Source: Porphyra umbilicalis (taxonomy: Eukaryota > Rhodophyta > Bangiophyceae > Bangiales > Bangiaceae). From it: a stretch of DNA of 64,000 nt. Both the position numbers and the translations under genes were made by a program. Location of the stretch: positions 248,001 to 312,000 of the forward strand of contig KV918794.1 in NCBI GenBank assembly GCA_002049455.2, given 5' to 3'. The notes beneath the pieces were generated by a model. That model was not told the origin of the DNA and ran no database searches. It saw nothing but the letters and a program-made list of their open reading frames with translations. Below, one piece after another: positions 37,528-46,897 of this stretch. Each line of letters begins with the position of its first letter. The stretch's first letter is position 1.

Positions 37528-40500
37528 ACGCCTAGTTAAGACCCCCCTGAGCGGCTCTTTTGGATTTTGGACATCCTCATTGGGTCTCCCACACAATTAG
37601 GGCTTTCCATTGGCTGATGTCATCTCTGTCGGCTGATGTCAGATGCAGTGCACTTTCTTCCGTGAATATGCACTTCTCTTGCGCCGAAAGGTCCTCAGAA
37701 CCAATGAGCGCGCGATACGAGCTCGCAGCACTTTCACAGGATGGAATCCATTTCAACGTTGTCTTGATCTCAGGGCCGAGCTCTGCTCCATCCAGCCAAG
37801 CGCGTGGAAGTGCCCGATGCTCACAGCCCCCGAACAGCCAAACTGCAAACAGACCGCCATGGGCGGAAAATCACGATTTCTTAGAGAAAGCTACAATCAC
37901 CTGGTTGGCCTCATCAAACTGGTCGGTCGCCCACTTGGCCCGGTCCGCGGCCCTCTTCTCCAAAGTCGCCAGACACTCACGCCGCCAGGGCTTATTGCGT
38001 CGCAGCCGCCGGTCCCCTGGCCCAACGGCTTTGCGGGGCCCATGGCGCCGCTTGCGAATCGGCGCCTTCGCCCGCCTTAGAGCATCCGAGGCTAAACCGC
38101 TCAAAGCCATGGTCTGCACCAGCTTGCGACAGGAAAGTAAAGGCGTCTCCGCCGTAAACCGCGCCGCGTTCTGGTTGTAAAACCCATGCCAGGACTCGAT
38201 GGCCTGTTCTCCATACAGACCAGTGCTGCCCCACAGCCCCATGAACTCCCACGTATGAGAAAAGAGCACGTGGAGCTTGGGCGAAATGCTCAACCAAGGA
38301 AATGTTCCTTGGAGGAGTCTGACAAACGCCCGGGCGTCAATCTTGAACTGCCTCTGCTCAGCCGGGGGGATAATCGTTGCTCGATTGAGCGTGGACATGA
38401 GCCCCCGGAATAGCGTCCACGCCCGCTCGTAAGCGGCGAGCCACGTAGCTGGCAGGAGAGGCCGCAGAGCTCGCACGACTGCGTCGCTCCTTGACGCAAT
38501 GGCGTGGCAGTGCCGACCAATGAAGTTGCCTCCATGATATGGCACTGGCTCCACGCCAATCTCCACGCTCAACACAGCCGCCAGTGTGTGCGAAAACTGC
38601 CGTCCTGCTGCCACGCCTCGCGCTTGCGTGACAGCCTCAATAGCTAGTCGTAGCATCCGCAGCGTCAGCCCAATCAGCAAGTGCAGTGGAAGGGGCACGA
38701 TTTGGGAGGGTGGCACAATAATAACCGGCGTCCGCTCGATGGACAAATGGGTGTCCAGCCCAAGTCCTCCCGGAGTCTGCCCAGACGACTGGTACGCAGT
38801 ACGCATTTCCCTTAGATGGGCGGCCGTCCTCGGTGGGTGCGCTGCAGTCAAGTCTTGGATGGTCCCAAAAGCAGCCACCAGCACGCATCGGCGGTCACTG
38901 GAGCACTTAGTGCCCAAGCAAAAGGGGCATGGTAGCGATGAACTATGCCCCTTGTGGCCTGTCGTGTTACAAACAGCGGGGTAGTCACTGTTCACAAACA
39001 CGCGCATTGCCCGCCGATGGGGCCCAACCACCACCCCAGCCAGAGCCATTCGACGTAACTGCGCCTCATGTGGGGCTAGTATAGCCGCCACCTCGGGGTA
39101 CTTGTCCTTAGACTCAGGGCATACTGCCATGAGAAGGGTATTCCCCAGTCTGTTTGGACTGTCTTGGTTCAAAAACCCCATGACAACCTTCACAGAAGTT
39201 GGGTCACCTCCTCGGTCCAGGCCAACAGAGATATGGACATCTCGCATGTCGGCGGGAGGGCAGAAATCGTGGTACGTAGGTGTCCCATCTAAGGGAGCCT
39301 CGTAATCACGAGTCTGGGGGACGGGCACGCCCTGCGGATCAAACGACGGCCGTTCAATGAACAAGCCGGCGGACCACAGCTGGGCTAGCCGGCCTTCCAC
39401 TGCCCGCGAGAGGTGGGCCAGATGGGCGCCAGTGTCCAGTAAGGAAACCTCATTAGCGGGCAGTGCCGTCAAGGCGGCTCGCGCCGCCCGCAAGACAGGC
39501 AGACTAGCCATTGGGCTATGCACCCCACCAAAGAACAACCGTATTCGGTTGAACTTGATGTCGCTGAGTCCAATGGAAGCCAGCAGCCCGACTTGCTCAG
39601 CGGCAGTCGGGCGCGGTGGGAGTCTTTTGGTGCCCCGTTGCCCTGCGGCGCCACTCTGGGAACGCGCACCTGCCGCCAAGCGCTTATTGGTTTGGCTTCT
39701 GCCCACTTGCTGTTTGAGCACAGTGGGACGGCGAGTGTAAACGCTGACACGCCCATTAGGGTGTGACACCGACACGCTAGGTGGGCACGTCCTGCTAAGG
39801 ATAGCTGCCACAACCCGTTGAGGGGCCAGAGACCCAACCTCCGCCGGCGTCCGTGCCTCCCCCAGCCTCGTCAGAAACTGCTGCACCAAATCATCCGCAG
39901 AGAGGCGAGGGGATTGAGGGGAGATGGACGCCGCGCCGGATGGCGACGGCACAGCCGGGCTAGCTGCCGAGGTGTAGGTACCGTCAACCGGCGAGGCACA
40001 AACCGAACCGCCCAACTTCGCTTCGTCGCCTGTCTGGGCGGTCGGTAGCCGGTCGCAGCGGTGAGAGGGTGGCGAGAGGGATTGAAAAGCAGGTGACGAT
40101 GCGCTCTCCACTAAGCCCTCCCCAGAACAAGGCACAAGCGGCGCATGGGCGGCGCCGACAGAGCCAGTCCGGTCATCCGTCGCCTGTGACGGCAGCGAGT
40201 GGCCGCGACGGTGGGGGGGGGAGGGCGTATCACACATCTCGGCGGCTGGCATGGCCCGTGGCGCTGCCCCCGCAGGAGCCAACTCCACGCCACCTGACTG
40301 GCCGGACACCCCGGCACCGCCGCCACCCTGAAGCCTGACCGGCTGTGAGGGGTTAGGCTGACAGGAACCAGCAGCGGCGGCGGCCGCCAAGCCCGCCGCA
40401 AAACAGGGCGCGGGCGGCGCATCAGCTCCGCTGACAGAGCCACTGTTGTCAGCCGTCATGGATGCCGGCACCAAGCGGTGTCGCCGCTGCCGCGCATAGC

Positions 40501-41301
40501 ACGGGTCGCACAGGCGGTGCGGGACCCCGTGGGGGTCGGTGTAAGACCCCACCTTGCCCCGCCGAAACGGAAGACGTGCTGCTGCTCCAACCGCTGTAGC
40601 CGAATTGGCGCCGTCCTGGGTCAGCAGTGCGGCGTCGCGCCAGACCCGCGCTTGCTCTGTACGGTTGAGAAAAAATCCAGAACAAGTCGGACAGAAAAAC
40701 GCAAGCACTTTATCTGGAAAAGCAGCTGCCAGTTGGGCAGAGGAGAGCACACTGTGGCACGGAACAGCCAGAAATGAGCGGCGGGGGGGTGTTAGCTTCA
40801 ATGCCGCCTGCAGACGAAATGAGTATTGGTTGCATGGGGACTCTTGACACTTTCAGAGCCAGCTCCGAGCGGGGATCACAGCCGTGTGCGCAATGGATGG
40901 GTGACACCAGCTCCCGTCAAACGCCCCACGGAAAATTGAGAACGTACAGTGACAACATCGGGGACGCTGGTGAGCCTGTGCCACGGCGCAGCATGGCTGT
41001 ACAGGGCTGCTTCTCCGGCAGAGTCTTGTCTGACCCGGGGGCTCGGCCACTCAGTGTGAAGAGTGGAGTGGGGCAGGGGGGAGGGTGGGCAAGTGGTGGC
41101 ACAAGGGAAGAAGGGCCCCGCCGAAGGCAATCTTGCAGCAGGTCGACCTGCTGGCGAGCAAGACGCGGAGCCAATTTGCCTCTTCCATGTCGAGCCCGTG
41201 ACGGCCTCTCTCGCCCACACAAGATTCGTGGTGCTGTCGTCCAATTTGTGTAATGCGATTGTGGCTTTCAGATCCAAAAGAGCCACCTTAACTAGGCGAG
41301 G
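37528..41301 (-). mobile_element. 3.77-kb DNA transposon inserted in the SDR gene (same family as 15527-19800)
   Basis: The ends are inverted: GCCTAGTTAAG at 37530-37540 and its inverse at 41287-41297, with a second matching inner block GGCTCTTTTGGAT near both ends (about 37552 and 41270). The host word GAGGCG (gene sense) lies on both sides (37522-37527 and 41302-41307), and removing one copy plus the element restores the dehydrogenase reading (T-E-A-G-V). The duplication is six exact bases; eight bases would need two mismatches. The terminal sequence differs from the TAGGGTTG ends of the 15.5-kb element although the encoded proteins are homologous. One intact gene fills most of it (37871-40958). 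Confidence 0.88.
37871..40958 (-). CDS. Putative DDE-type transposase, unplaced family (copy B, looks intact)
   Basis: Exon 1 is probably ATG 40958 to 40948, then a 196-nt intron (GTACGT donor at 40947, CCACAG acceptor ending 40752), then exon 2 from 40751 to the stop at 37871, about 963 residues with no break. The intron has the same place and phase as in copy A, directly before the finger. Domain order: SSAQLAAAFPDKVLAFF then a CPTC finger and a second CDPC pair, a Pro/Ser-rich linker (about residues 100-330), RSQTNKRLAAG, MRDVHISVGLDRGG, SDYPAVC, GHKGHSSSLPCPFC, PYHGGNFIGRHCHAI, PKLHVLFSHTWEFM and GLYGEQAIESWHGFY, then a basic tail. Identity to copy A is patchy, highest around the D and E landmarks, so the copies are old relatives, yet this frame has stayed open. 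It may still be active or have moved recently. Confidence 0.85.
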
Positions 41302-41981
41302 CGCCTCGGTCGCGGCGTGCAACAGGCAGCATGCGCCGGCCTCCGCCGACCGGCTAAGGAAGGGCTTGAGGACGGCTATGAAAATCGACGTGGAAAGTTC
41401 GGGTGTGGCCTTGACCAACAGTGAGGTTGTGCACCACCCGGGCTGCGCCGCGACGTCCAAGACGGGGGAGCCAGCCGCGGCCAAGCGGCGCGCCAACTCC
41501 CGCGCAAAAAGTATGTTGGCCACCTTGGACCGCACGTCGGCGGCGGTTGGTGAGTACCCCTGCTCCATCGTCCAATCGACGAGGGACAGGTCGGCGCCAT
41601 GCCGCTGCGCGTCGGACAAAACGCTCACTACGCGAGCACCCGGCGTGGCCGTCAGCAGAGGCAACAGCAGGGCGTTGAAGATAAGCCCGTGGAGCTCCGT
41701 GTGGGCGGCGTTGAGCGCTGCCGCCCCGGCCTTGACCGACGTCAAATCCGACAAGCCGACCCGCCGGGGGTGACGTCGGTGCCCGCCAGAGCCACTTGGA
41801 TGCGAGTGACAGCATCGATGCCACGCTCCGCGTTGCGACAAGCAATTAGGACCGTGGCGCCGCGGCGGGCCAGGTGCTGCGCGCATTCAAAGCCAGTGCC
41901 CGAGTTGCCGCCCGTGACGAGAAAGGTTTTGCCAGATTGGGGCTCGAGGTCGGCCATGGTCCATGACGTCGACGGAGCCAT

Positions 41982-42624
41982 GACTGCGGCGCGGGCAGGG
42001 GATGAGAGAAGAGCGCCAGAGACGCGGGGCAGAACACGCCAGAAAAAAGAAGGGCAGTGGCCAGCGGCATGTGAGCGGGCGGACCTCCTCGGAAGGCGCT
42101 GTGAAGGCGACTAGCTCCAAGGGCGCCAAACCCAAACTGTTGAATGGCGGATGGAAAACGTTTAAGAGGCGGGCCTCCATGAGCACCAGGATAGATGGTA
42201 GAGCACTGTGTCTAAGGCGCTCGCCCGTACCATCGTCTGCTGTAGCAAGGCTCTGAGCTGTGCGGGACAGCTATTAATAGATCTGGCTGGGCGCGCCGTG
42301 ACGTGCTGACCGCGGACAGTCTTGAAAACAGTGGCTCAGCCTCAAGTGATTGGTATGAAAAACTTGGATAGTTCTTTACAGTATCAGAAGTACAGGGCAA
42401 TGCTCGTCGGGTTGGTCCAACCGTTGTACTCCGTCAGTATACTTGTCAGCTGACAAGACCCTGCCAGCGGTTCTTTCCCGGACTTGCCGTTGATCGCCGA
42501 CGCGGTACCGACGGTGCGCCGCGTCGCCAACAGCCCCTCCGTGGCGTCCTCACCCCCTCGCACTTTGGCTGCACACTCCGCCCCGCCCAGACTTTTTGTT
42601 TGCTGTTCCTTCGGTTCGACCATC
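41982..42624. other. Divergent intergenic region between the SDR pseudogene and CCT2
   Basis: 640 bp. The middle part (about 42250-42450) is AT-richer. The CCT2 promoter and leader should be here. No gene or RNA motif seen. Confidence 0.4.
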
Positions 42625-44762
42625 ATGTTTGGCGGTGGGGGTGGTGGCGCCGCTGGCGGCATGCCGTTTGGCATGAATGTCGTGCCGTCTGTCTTGCAGC
42701 AGGGCGCGTCGGAGGATCGCGGGGAGGGAGCCCGGATGAACGCGTTTGTCGGCGCGCTGGCGGTGACGGACTTGGTGAAGACCACCCTCGGTCCCAAGGT
42801 GCGTTTGGAGGAGCTTGGAGGGACATTTGGAGCTGTGTTCGGTTTCCTTTGAGTAGCATGCCGCTGGATGGCAGCCCCTCGTTTGTCAAGTGGCATCCCA
42901 ACAGGATTCTCTAGCGGGGTTGTGTTGGTGTGGCCTTTGGCAAGCTTGGTCTGCGCTGCTGCGCTGGCGTTGCTTCACTGGCTTCACCGGTTGTGGTACC
43001 CCATCTGTCGCCCGTGGCAGAGGAATATTGAGTTGGGGTCATCCACAGGGCTGTCGCTGACTGGCGCTGCTTTCTTGGCTGCTTTTTGTGCTGCGGTGAC
43101 TTGTTTTTTTTACGCTCGTTGGTTGCATGGAGCAGGGTATGGACAAAATCCTTCAGAGCACGGGTGGTGACGTGCAGGTGACGAACGATGGGGCGACAAT
43201 CCTCAAGTCGATTCATATTGACAACGCGGCTGCCAAGGTATGTGCTTTTTGCTGGTCTCTTCGATGGTTCTGGGCGTCTCTTTTTGAGTAGACGGCATAA
43301 GCCTCTGCGTCATATTTGGTGAGCTGACTGGTTAGATTCTGGGTCATTTGGTGTATCGTGGTATCCTTGTTTGTCTGTCATTGACGTGACGCTGGTACAG
43401 GTACTTGTGGATATCTCCAAGACACAAGACGACGAGGTGGGTGATGGCACCACCTCGGTTTGTTGCCTGGCGGGCGAGCTCCTGCGTGAAGCCGAGAAGC
43501 TGCTCGACCTCAAAATGCACCCGCAGACGGTCGTCTCGGGGTACCGGCTTGCTGCCACTGCGGCGGCCAAGGCTCTGGAAGCGGCGGCGGTAGACCATGG
43601 CACGGACGTTGACGCGTTCCGTGTGGACTTGCTGAACATCGCTCGCACGACGCTCTCGTCCAAGGTCCTGTCCCAGGCCAAGGAACTGTTTGCCAAGATC
43701 TCGGTCGACGCGGTCCTTCGTCTCAAGGGCTCGACCAACTTGGACCATGTTCAGATTATCAAGAAGGCTGGTGGCTCCCTGGCCGACTCGTGGTTGGAGC
43801 CGGGCTTCATCCTGGAGAAGAAGCTAGGTGTTGGCCAGCCCAAGCGCATTGAGAACGCAAACATCCTGATCGCCAACACGGCCATGGACACAGACAAGGT
43901 CAAGATCTACGCGTCGCGGGTGCGGGTCGACTCGCTGACGCGGGTGGCCGCTATCGAGCAGGCCGAGGCGGAGAAGATGACTGCCAAAGTCAACAAGATT
44001 CTGGCGCACGGCTGCAACGTGTTTATCAACAGGCAGCTCATCTACAACCGGCCGGAGCAGGCCTTCACGGCGGCGGGCGTAATGGCTATTGAGCACGCCG
44101 ACTTTGACGGCGTCGAGCGCCTTGCTCTTGTGACTGGCGGTGAGATTGTGTCGACTTTTGATGACCCTAGCGCGGTTTCGCTCGGCCACTGCGACGTGGT
44201 TTCAGAGGACATGATTGGGGAGGACGCGGTCATCCGCTTCTCTGGGTGCAAGTCGGGCGCCGCCTGCACCATTGTGCTGCGGGGCGCTACGGGCCAGCTG
44301 CTGGATGAGGCCGAGCGGTCGCTCCACGACGCCCTGTGCGTCCTCTCCCAGACGGCGGTCGACACGCGCACGGTCCTGGGCGGTGGCGCCGCTGAGGCGC
44401 TCATGGCGCGGGCGGTGGATGAGCTGGCGCCGACGGTCGCGGGCAAGGCCAGTTTGGCTGTAGAGGCGTTTGCACGCGCCCTCCGCGCCCTTCCCGCCAT
44501 TATTGCGGACAATGCCGGGTACGACTCGGCGGAGCTGGTCGCCCAGCTCCGCGCCGCGCACGCAGCGGGAGACGCCGAGGCCGGGTTGGACATGAACCGG
44601 GGAACGATTGGGAATGTGCGGGCACTGGGCATCACCGAGAGCTTCAAGCTCAAACGTCAGATGCTGTCTTCGGCGGTGGAGGCGGCTGAGATGATCATCC
44701 GGGTGGACGACATCATCAAGGCCGCGCCGCGGGCTCGGGACAATCCGCACCCTCACATGTAG
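42625..44762 (+). CDS. CCT2: Chaperonin CCT/TRiC subunit beta
   Basis: CCT2 is one of eight subunits of the cytosolic ring chaperonin that folds actin, tubulin and other proteins with ATP. Three exons: 42625-42798, 43136-43237 and 43401-44762, with GTGCGT...GCAG and GTATGT...ACAG introns of 337 and 163 nt, both phase 0. The spliced protein has 545 residues. Exon 1 encodes [17 protein letters not shown] and LVKTTLGPK; exon 2 [20 protein letters not shown]; exon 3 starts [20 protein letters not shown], the group II chaperonin nucleotide-binding motif. MNRGTIGN and the end [19 protein letters not shown] are typical of the beta subunit. Length agrees with the family (about 535). A glycine-rich N-terminus is the only extension. 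Confidence 0.97.
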
Positions 44763-45379
44763 GCGTCGGCCGTGCCAATAAAATCTGGCAACCACAGCGC
44801 AGGGCGCGTTACATGTGGAGCGGGCAGTTGTGTTCTCGGCAGGACACTTGGCGTATGGCGAAAAGCCCGCGCGCTTGATATCCTTGCAGGCTCATTGTCC
44901 GCGAAGAGCTGATCGAGACGTCGCGTGTGGACGAGAGCGCTGCAGTGATCGGTGCACGTCCAGCACGTGACTGTCCAGGTGACGGCCATACGTCGAGCAC
45001 ACAAACTAGAAGCAGCTGTACATTGCGTGCAACGGCGATGTAGGCGAGCAACCGATCGCAGAACACGCGAAGCCATTGACCGCATTGCCTGCAGTCCAGC
45101 GGAGCTGCACGCATATCCGTCAGCGTCAGGACGCGTCACGGAAGAGACCTGTGGACATTCGGAATGGGGGAATGGCAGACCACCAGCTGCTGCACCGCCA
45201 AACTTGCTGCTCAGAAAAGAGAACCATGACGCTTGCATAATGGGACCGCCAAAAAACATTATACACAGTGTGGAGAATCGAGAGCCGAAGCGTCGGGCCC
45301 CACCGCTCGCCGCTCGGCAAGGGGCGTAACCACCCGAACACGCAGATCGACACATCCCCTTGTCGAGCACACGCGGCGG
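44763..45379. other. Convergent 3' region between CCT2 and PSMA2
   Basis: 617 bp separating two gene ends. An AATAAA-like word (CCAATAAAATC) lies about 15 bp after the CCT2 stop and is a plausible polyadenylation signal. No further gene seen. Confidence 0.45.
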
Positions 45380-46339
45380 CTACTCTACCTCGCTGAGGTA
45401 GTCCTTGACCTCCGCGGGCGTCAGCTTCTTGAACTTGAGGTCATCTGATACGATGCCAACCTCAATGTTGTTCTCCGTCACCTGCCCTTCAAAGCCCTCC
45501 TTGATTGTGAGCAGAGCGGTGTGGATGGCATCTTCCAGCTCCATGTCGTCCGAGTACCGCTTCTCCAGGAAGGTCTTGCCGTTGACCATGTTCTTCCCAA
45601 TGGCCGACGCCTTCCAAGCAAAGTACGAGCCCGACGGGTCGACCTGGTACAGGTGCGGTCCTTCATCGTCAAAGCCCGCAACCAGCAGGGATACCCCAAA
45701 CGGCCGCACACCGCCCGACTGCGTAAACTCCTGCATCACCGACGCGACTTGCCGCACCAGCTGGCTGACGGGAATGGACTCCTTGTAAACGCGGTAGTAG
45801 GACTGTGCATAGTTGCGCGCCTTCTTCAGCAGTACCCGCGAGTCGGGGCCCATGCCCGCGTACACCATGCCAATGTTGGCAGTGATTGACGTCACCTTAT
45901 CGATAGTCGACTCGTCCATCAACGGGCTCGGCAATCGCTTCTCTGTTGCTAGTACAATGCCATTCTTGGCTGTCGCGTGGTTACGGTTCGCGCGGGGGGC
46001 AGGAAGGGAAATCAAGTGGCAGGGGACGAGCAAAAAGCAACTAGAGCATTAGAAACGGAAACCATGGTCGGCCTACACGTACCAGCAGCGATGCCAGCTG
46101 AGCAGCTGGCCGCCAGCGAGATCAAGACCTGCGAGCGACAAGCGACAGCAGCAATCAGGCGCACATCGCGACGCCTCACGAGCATTTCACACCTGGTAAT
46201 GGGGAAGGCTTCACAGCGTACCCTTGATGCCCAGCGACGTCGCGCCAGCCGCCACGGCGTTCAGCGCGTACTCGATCTGCACGAGCTTCCCGCTGGGGCT
46301 GAAAGTTGTCAGCGAAAAAGAGTAATCGGACTCCCCCAT
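45380..46339 (-). CDS. PSMA2: 20S proteasome subunit alpha-2
   Basis: Alpha-2 is part of the outer ring of the 20S proteasome core. Exon 1 (46339-46222) encodes [19 protein letters not shown] then [10 protein letters not shown], the alpha-subunit signature. A 252-nt intron (GTACGC donor at 46221, GACAG acceptor ending 45970) splits a codon and joins LGIK to [11 protein letters not shown]. Exon 2 (45969-45380) carries [62 protein letters not shown] and ends [14 protein letters not shown]. Length 235 residues against 234 in animals. Alpha subunits lack the catalytic threonine, as here. It diverges from the trehalose gene, with only 558 bp between start codons. Confidence 0.97.
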
Positions 46340-46897
46340 GGTGGCCCGCTACGAAGCAACAGGCACGGTATCCGATGGAATCGGGGTTCAGCCGAACAAG
46401 AGCCCCACAAGCAGAACACGACGGCCAAACGTGCCAATGACACGAACGCCCGCAGAGCAGAGATGGGGCAGGACAGCCAAGCGCGACCAAGTCGATGCCG
46501 CCAGCAGGCCGACCGGGGAAACGGGTGGCAGTAGCATAGAGCGGATCATCAGCAGGACAGCAACCCTTGTTGTAATTGTCAGGGCCCGGTCGCAGGTGGA
46601 GAGTAAGTTCTTCCGTCTGCATTTGTGTGACGGTCTTTCGTCAACTGTAAAGAACCGGAGCTTCATCGCTGTGGTGACCAATCAACAGCGTGGCCACACA
46701 AGTGGCGCTCTCATGCCCTATCGTCAAAATCTCCACCATCGGGGCAGAACCGCGGAGCCCTCGCTGTGTTTTGTGCCTCGACGAGCGCTGCCCGCTGCCC
46801 CTGTCTTGCACCCGCTCGGCAGCGGTGGCCCACGACGGAGGCACGGGAGCGGCTGCCTTCTGTGGTGCGGCACGACACGCTGCGGGCGCGTTGCAGC
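46340..46897. other. Divergent promoter region of PSMA2 and the trehalose gene
   Basis: 558 bp between the two start codons, so regulatory sequence for both genes must be here or within the first introns. Composition is slightly lower in GC than the genes. I cannot point to specific binding sites. Confidence 0.5.

Larger units (their letters stand above)
37363..41981 (-). pseudogene. Short-chain dehydrogenase/reductase gene, decayed and split by a transposon
   Basis: The 5' part (41981 down to 41308) encodes GKTFLVTGGNSGTGFE, the SDR TGxxxGxG cofactor motif, then LIACRN, LTSVKAGAAALNA, LLLPLL and ANILFARELARRL, as in retinol-dehydrogenase-like SDRs. The 3' part (37527 down to 37363) resumes GVAANDYWEPSF ... 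EAAAALWAKSEEVTGV, the family's C-terminal end. Between them sits a 3.77-kb transposon (37528-41301) flanked by GAGGCG on both sides. Other lesions: a one-base frame change at about 41760 in a CCGGCGGG run, loss of about 35 residues covering the NNAG and VNHLGHF region (LHGLIFNA runs straight into LLLPLL), and the catalytic YxxSK reads DVRSK, so the active-site tyrosine is gone. Decay therefore goes beyond the insertion. It shares a 640-bp divergent gap with CCT2. Confidence 0.85.

Noticed and set aside
40876-41307. Extension of the dehydrogenase reading frame beyond the T-E-A site
   Set aside because: That stretch is transposon sequence; the dehydrogenase C-terminus is found at 37363-37527 on the other side of the element.
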